Shown here: positions 36,065 through 43,332 of the stretch, in pieces | How positions within the stretch are numbered: position 1 is the first letter of the stretch | How the letters are laid out: each line of letters begins with the position of its first letter | Source: Bacteroidales bacterium | Lineage (GTDB): Bacteria; Bacteroidota; Bacteroidia; Bacteroidales; UBA932 | Direction: 5' to 3' | Assembly: GCA_017647795.1 (NCBI GenBank) | Contig: JAGCJX010000029.1 | Coordinates: 124,001 to 188,000, forward strand | DNA length: 64,000 nucleotides | The notes under the pieces: generated by a model | Told to the model about the DNA's origin: nothing | The model's database searches: none | The model's input: only the letters and a program-made list of their open reading frames with translations | Translations under genes and position numbers: made by a program

Positions 36065-37195
36065 CTACAAACGGGTTTCCATTTTGCGAACTGCCTCGTT
36101 CTTCCAAGCAAGGAAATCACCTTGCTCAATGTGCAGGCGTGCTTGACGCACCACGTCCAAATAAAAGGCCAGGTTGTGCTCACTGGCAATCTGCGCTGCC
36201 AGCATTTCGCCAGCGATGAACAGGTGCCGCAAATAGGCTTTTGTATAAAAGGTATCCACAAACGAAGTTCCCTTCGGATCCAGGGGTGAAAAGTCATCAC
36301 ACCACTTCTTGTTGCGGATGTTGATGATACCGTCCCAGGTAAACAACATTCCGTTGCGTCCGTTACGCGTCGGCATCACACAGTCAAACATGTCGATGCC
36401 CCGGGCAATGCCCTCCAGGATGTTCATCGGTGTACCCACTCCCATCAAATAACGGGGTTTGTCCTTCGGCAGGATCGGGTGTACCACCTCAATCATCTCG
36501 TACATCTGTTCGGTCGGTTCTCCTACCGAAAGCCCACCAATGGCATAACCCTCGCGGTTCAACGAAGCTGCATGCTCAGCAGCACGGCGACGCAACTCGG
36601 GATAGACACAACCTTGGACAATCGGGAAATAGGTCTGACGGTAACCGTACAACGGCTCGGTGCGATCAAAATGCGCAATCCCACGTTCCAACCATTGTTG
36701 GGTGAGCTTCAAGGATTTCTCGGCATAACGGAAGTCGGCGTCTCCAGGGGTACACTCATCCAAAGCCATCACAATATCGGCCCCGATGACGCGTTGGATG
36801 TCCACGTTGTTTTCCGGCGTAAAGAGGTGTTTGGAGCCGTCAATGTGGGAACGGAAGGTACATCCCTCCGGCGTCAGCTTGCGGTTGGCCGCCAAGGAAA
36901 AAACCTGGAACCCACCACTATCGGTCAAGATGGGACGGTCCCAATGGATGAAACGGTGCAGACCACCTGCCTTGCGCAAGGTATCCAGACCCGGACGCAA
37001 ATAGAGGTGATAGGTGTTGCCCAAGATGATTTCAGCCCGGATATCGGACTCCAAATCCCGTTGGTACACCCCTTTCACAGAACCCACTGTACCCACCGGC
37101 ATGAAAATCGGGGTCTCAATGGTTCCGTGATCCGTTACAATCCGACCGCGACGAGCTTGACTCTCACGATCTTGACACAAAAGACTAAACTCCAT
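36065..37195 (-). CDS. tgt: tRNA-guanine transglycosylase (Tgt), lacking the zinc cysteines
   Basis: 376 residues from the ATG at 37195 (MEFSLLCQDRESQARRG). It swaps G34 for preQ1 in GUN-anticodon tRNAs, a step of queuosine synthesis. Catalytic segments are intact: LTDSGGFQVFSL, VMALDECTPGDAD, GGLSVGEP and DMFDCVMPTRNGRNG with the nucleophile Asp. The C-terminal zinc site is not: where the family has CxCxxC, this protein reads KGTSFVDTFYTKAYLRH, with only the later His (IASEHNLAFYL) kept. This may be a lineage feature. queG, the last pathway enzyme, lies at 44.4 kb. Confidence 0.95.
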   Translation of the reverse strand: MEFSLLCQDRESQARRGRIVTDHGTIETPIFMPVGTVGSVKGVYQRDLESDIRAEIILGNTYHLYLRPGLDTLRKAGGLHRFIHWDRPILTDSGGFQVFSLAANRKLTPEGCTFRSHIDGSKHLFTPENNVDIQRVIGADIVMALDECTPGDADFRYAEKSLKLTQQWLERGIAHFDRTEPLYGYRQTYFPIVQGCVYPELRRRAAEHAASLNREGYAIGGLSVGEPTEQMYEMIEVVHPILPKDKPRYLMGVGTPMNILEGIARGIDMFDCVMPTRNGRNGMLFTWDGIINIRNKKWCDDFSPLDPKGTSFVDTFYTKAYLRHLFIAGEMLAAQIASEHNLAFYLDVVRQARLHIEQGDFLAWKNEAVRKMETRL

Positions 37196-37200
37196 ACACA

Positions 37201-37237
37201 TTAAAAAAGAAACCCCAAAGATAATGAATCTTTGGGG
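37201..37237 (-). terminator. Terminator after the eight-gene lipoprotein/barrel locus
   Basis: Perfect 10-bp stem (37213-37222 with 37228-37237), 5-base loop, then TTTCTTTTTT on the minus strand. It begins 6 bases after the stop of the last module gene and ends 5 bases before tgt, so tgt must be read from another promoter or by read-through. Confidence 0.85.
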
Positions 37238-37243
37238 ATATGC

Positions 37244-38080
37244 CTATTGTCTCCAAACTTTCTCGTTTTCCAGCCAACGGATGCAGACATTTTTATCGGT
37301 CCACGTACCAAAGGTGGCCGTAAAATCGACATCCTTCATCGCGGAAGAACGGCACACCAGGTGCAGGCCCCCATCAAAGTACGTCCCTGAGGTGCCATCA
37401 AAATAAACACCGAAGGGCTCTGCTATCTCAAACTCCATCTCCACGGTCTGGCGATCCGGGTAATGCTGTGTACCGTCGTAGAAGCTGTGGGATCCCGTCT
37501 GAATAGTGCTGCCGCTGATTTCCAGGACCTCAAACTGCTGGCCCCAAGGTCCCGAAGGTTCCAACAGCGCAACATCCGTAGAAACGGCCCGGAGGATCAT
37601 CTCACCATAGCGAGACAACTCCTCCCCTTGGCCTTGGTAAAGTACAAGTTTCCAAGTATTTTCCGCCATACATTCCAGACAGATGCGTTTCGGTGAATAA
37701 TAGGATTTTGACGTACGGACCCAACGGGCACCCACTTCCAACAACGACTGCCCATTCTCCATCTGATAAGCAATGTCCGACTCCTTGGTTCGTAAATTGT
37801 CCATCTTCACAGAACCATTCAGCACCGCAATGTGATAATCGTAGAAAACTTCCGAAGCCATTTCGTTTCTTCCTTGCCCGTCCGCGCTGGCATACTGGTC
37901 GGCCAGGAGGGCTTCCTTCATCACAAACACCGCCGGTTCCAGGAAGTCACTTTTCAGATCTGCATACGCAAGATACGGTCCCTGCGTCGGGTCAACGGTC
38001 TCTGCCGACTCAAGGGTGCAGCTGGAAAAGCCCATCATCACCGACAGCAACAAAAGTACGATGTAATATTTCTTCATCAT
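37244..38080 (-). CDS. Module lipoprotein A, copy 2 (unknown family)
   Basis: 278 residues from the ATG at 38080, with GGAGGAAATC just before it. Signal peptide with lipobox GFSSC. The closest relative in view is the gene at 40219-41046; both have LLEVGARW/LREVGASW, then C...TWKLV/TWEVF, a YEVLE-SGS segment, and a near-identical end around DFTATFGTW, CIRWL and WRQ. Weaker similarity of the same order exists to lipoproteins C. Predicted secreted, membrane-anchored and beta-rich; no known domain recognised. Last gene of the locus, followed by a strong terminator. Confidence 0.85.
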   Translation of the reverse strand: MMKKYYIVLLLLSVMMGFSSCTLESAETVDPTQGPYLAYADLKSDFLEPAVFVMKEALLADQYASADGQGRNEMASEVFYDYHIAVLNGSVKMDNLRTKESDIAYQMENGQSLLEVGARWVRTSKSYYSPKRICLECMAENTWKLVLYQGQGEELSRYGEMILRAVSTDVALLEPSGPWGQQFEVLEISGSTIQTGSHSFYDGTQHYPDRQTVEMEFEIAEPFGVYFDGTSGTYFDGGLHLVCRSSAMKDVDFTATFGTWTDKNVCIRWLENEKVWRQ

Positions 38081-38095
38081 GATTTCCTCCACTGA

Positions 38096-38749
38096 TTAAA
38101 AACGATAACCCACTCCAACCTGGAGCATGTTCAAATAACCCATCGCCAATTCTGCAAAACCAAACCAGTCGGTTCCGTAGGTAACTCCAATCGGAACGAT
38201 CTGCGGTCCGAACATCGCCGCGTCCTCCTGGGCTTTGCGTTCAAGTTGGAAGTCGATATCGGTCCAATGCAGTCCGACACCGGAATAGAGATTGAATTTC
38301 TCGCGTTTGTACCATTGATAATGGCAGTAAATGGCGGCCTGCAGGAACTGGTAAGTGCCTTTGCCCATCAACGAATGGTCGGCCGTCCGGTAGTACTTTG
38401 TCCATGCGGAAGTGTGCGCGAGGTTCAGGGTCAGGTGCCACCGGCGAGCCAATTCGTAGGTCACCCCCACGTGGGCCGAACCATAGGTCCGGAGGTCATC
38501 AAAGTAGTACATTGCGTAGGGAAGATAGGTCAAGGGCGCATTTTGGAACCGTTCTGGACTCACCGAAGGCCACAAACGGCCACCGGTCTCGTAGAAAGTG
38601 GTTGTAGGAAAATTGCCATACCCCACACGGACTTGCAAGCGCGAGACGAAATCCTTCCGAGGCTGTGCAGCCTCCGTCTGGGCCGACAATCCTTGCGCGA
38701 AGGAGGCGCCGAAAAGGCCCAACAACAAAATTACCAATCTATGTTTCAT
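38096..38749 (-). CDS. Module outer-membrane barrel B, copy 2 (unknown family)
   Basis: 217 residues with a cleavable signal peptide (GLSAQ/T). The mature start contains LQVRVGYGNFP, followed by alternating beta strands (GSAHVGVTYELARRWHLTLNL, FNLYSGVGLHW) and ending FGFAELAMGY then LQVGVGYRF; the terminal aromatic is typical of outer-membrane barrels. Its counterpart is 41065-41754 (RVGYGNFP, YGSAHAGFVYE, WFGFAEWGIGHL, GVGHRF). Distantly like barrels D. No assigned family; function unknown. It is followed 15 bases later by lipoprotein A2. Confidence 0.82.
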   Translation of the reverse strand: MKHRLVILLLGLFGASFAQGLSAQTEAAQPRKDFVSRLQVRVGYGNFPTTTFYETGGRLWPSVSPERFQNAPLTYLPYAMYYFDDLRTYGSAHVGVTYELARRWHLTLNLAHTSAWTKYYRTADHSLMGKGTYQFLQAAIYCHYQWYKREKFNLYSGVGLHWTDIDFQLERKAQEDAAMFGPQIVPIGVTYGTDWFGFAELAMGYLNMLQVGVGYRF

Positions 38750-38767
38750 CGTAGTAATATCAAAGGG

Positions 38768-39538
38768 TTAGTAAAACTTTATCTCGGGGTCCCACGCTTC
38801 TTCCACTTTTCCCCAACGGACGAGGTATTTTTCAGGAAAGAACTCAGCCGAAAAATAGGCATCGGCTTCGTTCCAACCCGCATAAGAAAAATCCAGGACT
38901 CCGTCCAGAGGCCATTCGAAAGCCTTCGTCAAAGCACTGATCTTGTACGAAAGGGGTTGGGCCACAGTTGCACTCAACACAGCTCCCAATTCTGTATCAA
39001 CTAATTCCTGATAAGAGAACGTGCCGGAAGGCAATTCACACGCCAGAACGGTAGCCAGCCTCGGCTGCCCCTCCGTGTCCTTCAAAACCAGGCGAATTTG
39101 AAAATCCGCCTCGTAACGCATCGTTTTCCAATCCAGCTGGGCCGATACCTCCCATAATTGGTCTCCCACACAACGCAACCCGATGCGGTAGCCCTCGCCA
39201 AGGCCCGTCCAGGAACAGCCCTCCTCACAAAATCCTTTTCCGCCACCATCCCACGTCTCGGTCTGGTTGGTATAAATCACGCCATCGCGTTCATAAATCT
39301 GAGAAAAATAATTCCAGGCAATGTCCTCCCGGATTTCCTGGTAAGACGTATTTTTCCACTGGTCCGCATAATAAGCCCGCAACACCAGCGTCTGCACGTG
39401 GTTGAGGACATGGTTCTCCAACCGGTGTACCATCAGGGCCGGCCCATAGGTTTTCCGATAATCCCGGACTGAATCAATCTGGCAAGAGGTCAACAGACAA
39501 AGCACCGCCGCCAGTATCACAAAGTATCTCTTTTTCAT
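38768..39538 (-). CDS. Module lipoprotein C, copy 2 (unknown family)
   Basis: 256 residues from the ATG at 39538 (a TTG at 39547 is in frame). Lipobox LLTSC. It shares with 41773-42531 the start SC(Q/T)(I/V)D then YRKTYGPA/YPKTYLAN, YADQW/YVNEW, the W(N)YFSxIYE segment with GV(I/V)Y(T/V)N, and LWEV(S/N). The segments EEGCSW, C...LWEV, SGTFSYQE and a final YLVRWGKVEEAW parallel those of lipoproteins A, suggesting common ancestry. Predicted periplasmic or surface-anchored; no domain recognised. Confidence 0.82.
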   Translation of the reverse strand: MKKRYFVILAAVLCLLTSCQIDSVRDYRKTYGPALMVHRLENHVLNHVQTLVLRAYYADQWKNTSYQEIREDIAWNYFSQIYERDGVIYTNQTETWDGGGKGFCEEGCSWTGLGEGYRIGLRCVGDQLWEVSAQLDWKTMRYEADFQIRLVLKDTEGQPRLATVLACELPSGTFSYQELVDTELGAVLSATVAQPLSYKISALTKAFEWPLDGVLDFSYAGWNEADAYFSAEFFPEKYLVRWGKVEEAWDPEIKFY

Positions 39539-39550
39539 GGACTTCAAGTT

Positions 39551-40222
39551 TTAAAAACGATAACCAAAACCGGTTTGGAACACCCCGATGAAACCCGAGG
39601 TCAACTCCGCAAACACATAAAATTTCCGACCGACGCTCATCCCCAACCAGTTGATGTCCATCGTCATGGCCGTATGCACGCCCTTCACCGCAAAACCCAG
39701 GGGCAGGCTGGAGTTGACGTCCTCGTGAAAGACGGTCACCCCTGCGTTCACACCGGAATACAATTGGAAGGCCGGACGGTTCACCCATTTCAAACGGATC
39801 CCGGCCATCAACGAATAATGTCCCAGGTAGTAATCTCCTACCACCTCGCCGGTCCGGGCGTGGGTCAGGACGGAAGACGCCTGGGTATAAGAAGCCGAGG
39901 CCGTCCAATCCAACCAGCGGGTACCTGCTCCGGAATATTCCAACGTATACTGACCGGGCGAGGTCAAGGGCCCATACTGATACAAAAAGCGGCTGATTTC
40001 ATGCAGTTTCAAGTTCCGTGAAAAATAATCAAAATGGAACATATGCACTTCGTCGTGGTTCAGGTCGTAGAAAGGCATGCTGCTGTTGTACAACATTATA
40101 GGGAAATTCGAATACCCCAGCCGGAAGTCCAGCCCCGGCTTGGCCGTCGCGGTGGACTTGGCAAAGGTACAGCACGCAAAAAGCAGAAGGATCAGGTTTA
40201 GGGTCAATCTTCTCTTATTCAT
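39551..40222 (-). CDS. Module outer-membrane barrel D, copy 2 (unknown family)
   Basis: 223 residues from the ATG at 40222, which overlaps the stop of lipoprotein A1 as ATGA. Signal peptide about 1-27; mature start LDFRLGYSNFP; middle YGPLTSPGQYTLEY, GTRWLDWTASASY and AFQLYSGV; end WLGMSVGRKFYVFAELTSG and TGFGYRF. The counterpart is 42544-43203, with the WLGMSVGxKFYxFAELTSG segment nearly identical. Barrel in the outer membrane by prediction; function unknown. The ATGA joins the second module to the first, so the eight genes are probably one transcript. Confidence 0.83.
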   Translation of the reverse strand: MNKRRLTLNLILLLFACCTFAKSTATAKPGLDFRLGYSNFPIMLYNSSMPFYDLNHDEVHMFHFDYFSRNLKLHEISRFLYQYGPLTSPGQYTLEYSGAGTRWLDWTASASYTQASSVLTHARTGEVVGDYYLGHYSLMAGIRLKWVNRPAFQLYSGVNAGVTVFHEDVNSSLPLGFAVKGVHTAMTMDINWLGMSVGRKFYVFAELTSGFIGVFQTGFGYRF

Positions 40223-41046
40223 TGTCTCCAAATTTTTTCATGATTCAACCAACGGATACAGATATTCTTTTGAGCCCAGGTGCCGAAGGTGGCGGTAAAC
40301 TCAACGTCCGGTTCCCATTGAGCACGGTAAGCGATTGCAAGTTCTCCATCAAACGATTGCGTCATCTGGCCATCGAAGTACATACCAAACGCGTCCAGGG
40401 TCTCGCACCGCAGGGATACCGACTGGTTATCGAAAAAGCCAGCGTTGTTGTACCAGAAAGACAGCTGCCCCGAGTTGGAGAACGAACCGCTGACCTCCAA
40501 GACTTCGTATTGTTGAGACCAGAGATCTTGCGCTCCCGACAATTTTACGTCGGTCGGCACGGCTTTGATTTTTAACGTACAATAAGGGGCTAGGTATTCC
40601 TCCTCCCGGAAAAAAACTTCCCAGGTATCCTCCTCGATGCAACGCATCAGAACATGCTTGGGCCTGCCGTCGCGATCGGAGGTCCGCAACCAGGACGCAC
40701 CCACTTCGCGAAGCGAACTGCCCTGCTGAGGGGTGTACTGGATTTTCTTTTCGTAAGTACGGTTGTTCTGCATATGCACACATCCGTCCATGGCTGCCAC
40801 ACGGTGATGAACAAACACGTGCTGCATCATCTCATTCCGGGCAGTTTCGTCTGCGAACAAGTACTCATCCGCAAACAGGAATTCTTTCACCAGGTATGCC
40901 GGATGATCCAAACAAATCTGCCGAACAGCCCGAAATGCCAGGAAAGGGGCTTCGGTCGGTTCGTAAGGCTCAGCATCCCCAATGACACAACTTGAAAATC
41001 CTCCCATTGTCAACAGGAGTAAAAATAGTATGCAATATTTCTTCAT
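40219..41046 (-). CDS. Module lipoprotein A, copy 1 (unknown family)
   Basis: 275 residues; lipobox GFSSC; GGAGGAAATC ends 5 bases before the ATG. It resembles 37244-38080 throughout: AFRAVRQICLDHPAYLVKE versus AYADLKSDFLEPAVFVMKE, LLFADEY versus LLADQY, LREVGASWLRT, and the C-terminal EFTATFGTW, CIRWLNHEK, WRQ. It ends with ATGA overlapping the start of barrel D2. Function unknown. Confidence 0.85.
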   Translation of the reverse strand: MKKYCILFLLLLTMGGFSSCVIGDAEPYEPTEAPFLAFRAVRQICLDHPAYLVKEFLFADEYLFADETARNEMMQHVFVHHRVAAMDGCVHMQNNRTYEKKIQYTPQQGSSLREVGASWLRTSDRDGRPKHVLMRCIEEDTWEVFFREEEYLAPYCTLKIKAVPTDVKLSGAQDLWSQQYEVLEVSGSFSNSGQLSFWYNNAGFFDNQSVSLRCETLDAFGMYFDGQMTQSFDGELAIAYRAQWEPDVEFTATFGTWAQKNICIRWLNHEKIWRQ

Positions 41047-41064
41047 GATGATTTCCTCCTATGA

Positions 41065-41754
41065 TTAAAAACGATGTCCCACTCCTACTTGAAGAACACT
41101 CAAATGTCCGATGCCCCATTCTGCGAAGCCAAACCATTCTTTTCCGTAGGAAATTCCAATGGGAACAAACTGCAAGCTGATGTATTCCCGGGCGTAGTTG
41201 AGTTTGTCCATCACCTTAAAATCCACCCAGGTCACGTGAGCCCCTATGCCAGAATACACTTGAAGCATATCGCGTAAGATCCATTGGTACTGGAAGGTCA
41301 CGGCCGCTTCGTAAAACTGGTAAGAAGACTTCCCTGCCAAAGAATTATCGGAATTCCGGTAAAGGGATGCCCTGGCAGAACTGTGCATCAGATTCAAGGC
41401 CACGTTCCAACGGGAGCTCATCTCATACACAAAACCCGCATGAGCGGAACCATACGTCCACACATCACCAAAACGGTAAGCCTTGTAGGGCAAATACAAG
41501 ATCATGGATTTTACATACGAATCATAGTAGGTCAATTCCTCATCGTAATAGTTCCGATGAAGGCTCGGCCACAAACGTCCGCCATTGGACTCATAGGCGC
41601 TGACCGGAAAATTTCCATAGCCCACACGAACCTGTGTTTTGGACCAAAATCCCGAGGAAGCATCTTCGGAATCAGCTTGGGCAGAAAGAACATTTGCCGC
41701 CCCGAAAAGGCCCAGAAGAACAAGGGCCCACAAAATCAAATATCGTTGATTCAT
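41065..41754 (-). CDS. Module outer-membrane barrel B, copy 1 (unknown family)
   Basis: 229 residues, GGAGGAAATT 5 bases before the ATG. Signal peptide ending LSAQ/A; TQVRVGYGNFP near the mature N-terminus; strands MSSRWNVALNLMHSSA, YQFYEAAVTFQYQW and LQVYSGIGAHVTW; end WFGFAEWGIGHLSVLQVGVGHRF in two pieces. Clear paralogue of 38096-38749 and weaker paralogue of barrels D. Outer-membrane location by prediction only. Confidence 0.83.
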   Translation of the reverse strand: MNQRYLILWALVLLGLFGAANVLSAQADSEDASSGFWSKTQVRVGYGNFPVSAYESNGGRLWPSLHRNYYDEELTYYDSYVKSMILYLPYKAYRFGDVWTYGSAHAGFVYEMSSRWNVALNLMHSSARASLYRNSDNSLAGKSSYQFYEAAVTFQYQWILRDMLQVYSGIGAHVTWVDFKVMDKLNYAREYISLQFVPIGISYGKEWFGFAEWGIGHLSVLQVGVGHRF

Positions 41755-41772
41755 ACCAATTTCCTCCTATTC

Positions 41773-42531
41773 TTACAGGGCAGTATGGTTCCAACCATAG
41801 GAAGAATAGGATTCTTCCTGACCGGACCAATAAATCCAATACTTGTTAAATTCAAATGCCACTTGGAAAGAGATTTCTTCTTCGTCCCTATCAGAATACA
41901 AGAATTCCATCTTGCCATCGTAGGCCCACTCCAGAATCGATCCATAAAACACCGGCTCGATTACTTCTGCCGTCACAGTCACAGATTCACCTGAGTTCAG
42001 AATCTCCTCATACGAAAGGATTCCCGAAAGGAATTCAATGGAGCGAAGTTTCTGGTACGAATATCCCTCGTCCATGGTCATGGTCACGATCATTTCCACC
42101 GCATAACGGACGCCATTGACGTCATAGTACTTGTTGACTTCCCACAAACCTTCCCCAACGCAAGTAATCTCAACGCGAGAATCCTCGGTAACACACAACC
42201 AAATACTACCTACTTCGTTCAGGGGTTTGTCCCCCGGTTCCCAGACTTCGTTGCGGTTCACGTAAACGACACCTGCATCCTCGTAGATGTTTGAGAAATA
42301 ATACCAGGACACCATTTCTTTGTTTTCACCGGTAGCGAGTCTCCACTCATTCACGTAGTGTGCTGTTTCCAAATCATTCAGGACAGATGACAAGGTTGCA
42401 CTCTCAACTTTTATCAACACCTTGTTTGCCAAATAGGTCTTTGGGTATATTTTGCCATTGTCCACAGTACAAGATACCAAAAGACAAACCGCTGCAAATG
42501 CAGCCAGCAGTATGTTATAACTCTTTTTCAT
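41773..42531 (-). CDS. Module lipoprotein C, copy 1 (unknown family)
   Basis: 252 residues with lipobox LLVSC. Matches 38768-39538 in order: TVDNGKIYPKTYLAN, LNDLETAHYVNEW, SWYYFSNIYEDAGVVYVN, NEVGSIWLC, CVGEGLWEVN, EFLSGILSYEE and EFNKYWIYWSGQE. NEVGSIW plus C...LWEV is also the core seen in lipoproteins A. No known domain; function unknown. It follows barrel D1 by 12 bases. Confidence 0.83.
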   Translation of the reverse strand: MKKSYNILLAAFAAVCLLVSCTVDNGKIYPKTYLANKVLIKVESATLSSVLNDLETAHYVNEWRLATGENKEMVSWYYFSNIYEDAGVVYVNRNEVWEPGDKPLNEVGSIWLCVTEDSRVEITCVGEGLWEVNKYYDVNGVRYAVEMIVTMTMDEGYSYQKLRSIEFLSGILSYEEILNSGESVTVTAEVIEPVFYGSILEWAYDGKMEFLYSDRDEEEISFQVAFEFNKYWIYWSGQEESYSSYGWNHTAL

Positions 42532-42543
42532 ACTTTTCCAGGA

Positions 42544-43203
42544 TTAAAAACGATAACCGACACCTGCTTGAGCTAATCCGATCGCACCGGAGGTCAACTC
42601 AGCAAATGCATAAAACTTCTGTCCGACACTCATACCCAACCAGGTGATGTCCCCACTAGCCGAAAACGTATAGACCGGGTCACTCAGACGACCCTTTCCT
42701 TTTGCAGCAAAGGTTTCCACATGCAAGGCGGCCCCAACTGCAAGGCCAGAATAGAACTGGAACGCAGGCTTGTCAACCCATTTTATACGCAATCCGACCA
42801 GCAAGGAATGAATCCCCAGATAGTAAGTTCCGGCCTTTTCACTAGTCCGGCTGTCATACATAGTTCCGAAGGCAGAAGCCACAGATGCAGAAGCGATCCA
42901 ATCAATCCAACGCGTCCCTTTGTGGGTGTACTCGACCGTAAATTGACCGGGGGTGATCAGGGGTCCGTACGAATAGCGATAACGGCTGATCCGTTGCAAC
43001 AGTTCTTCGTGGACATAACTTTCATAGTTCATCCATCCAGAGTTTCGGTACTCTGGAACACTGCTTTCATACAGTAGCATAGGAAAGTTGGAATACCCAA
43101 TTCGCAAATCCGGGCCCGATTGGGCAGTAGAATCCGGCTTCGCAAGGGAGAGAAGGGCAAAAAGCAGAATGAATAGGTTTAGGTTCAATCTTCCTTTTGT
43201 CAT
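42544..43203 (-). CDS. Module outer-membrane barrel D, copy 1 (unknown family)
   Basis: 219 residues from the ATG at 43203; the longer open frame runs through promoter and terminator sequence. Signal peptide about 1-26; PDLRIGYSNFP; YSYGPLITPGQFTVEY; GTRWIDWIASASV; WVDKPAFQFYSG; WLGMSVGQKFYAFAELTSG; end AGVGYRF. First gene of the eight-gene locus. Paralogue of 39551-40222. Predicted outer-membrane barrel without assigned family. Confidence 0.83.
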   Translation of the reverse strand: MTKGRLNLNLFILLFALLSLAKPDSTAQSGPDLRIGYSNFPMLLYESSVPEYRNSGWMNYESYVHEELLQRISRYRYSYGPLITPGQFTVEYTHKGTRWIDWIASASVASAFGTMYDSRTSEKAGTYYLGIHSLLVGLRIKWVDKPAFQFYSGLAVGAALHVETFAAKGKGRLSDPVYTFSASGDITWLGMSVGQKFYAFAELTSGAIGLAQAGVGYRF

Positions 43204-43226
43204 AAGCACTATTTTATAGGTTAGCA

Positions 43227-43234
43227 CAAATATA
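43227..43234 (-). promoter_or_regulatory. -7 element upstream of the eight-gene locus
   Basis: TATATTTG on the minus strand, 23 bases before the first start codon. The nearest TTTG (43260-43263) leaves a 25-base spacer, longer than the usual 19-21, so the promoter is plausible but imperfect. Confidence 0.5.
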
Positions 43235-43267
43235 GGAATAAATAGGAAAAAAAAGAAATCAAACCAT

Positions 43268-43298
43268 AAAAAAAAGAGAAAGCCTCGCGACTTTCTCT
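43268..43298 (-). terminator. Rho-independent terminator after the SDR/epimerase gene
   Basis: 8-bp stem (43275-43282 with 43291-43298), loop of 8, then eight T on the minus strand. It separates the dehydrogenase gene from the eight-gene locus, showing that the latter has its own promoter. Confidence 0.85.
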
Positions 43299-43332
43299 CT
43301 CTATCATTCATACGGAACAACGTCCGCCAAGA

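Larger units (their letters stand above)
37244..40222 (-). repeat. Tandem four-gene module, copy 2 (D2-C2-B2-A2)
   Basis: Four genes in the order barrel D, lipoprotein C, barrel B, lipoprotein A on the minus strand, each with its counterpart in the same order in 40219-43203. The two copies are about 3.0 kb each and diverged (clear protein similarity, little long DNA identity by eye). Both A genes end in the same TTTGGAGACAAT sequence. Confidence 0.85.
40219..43203 (-). repeat. Tandem four-gene module, copy 1 (D1-C1-B1-A1)
   Basis: The promoter-proximal copy of the barrel D, lipoprotein C, barrel B, lipoprotein A module. Spacing between genes is 12-18 bases, as in copy 2. The junction with copy 2 is the 4-base ATGA overlap at 40219-40222. 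Confidence 0.85.

Noticed and set aside
37244..43203. The eight-gene locus as a SusC/SusD polysaccharide system or Mfa/Fim fimbrial cluster
   Set aside because: The barrels are only about 220 residues, far too small for SusC, and the lipoproteins lack SusD or fimbrillin patterns.
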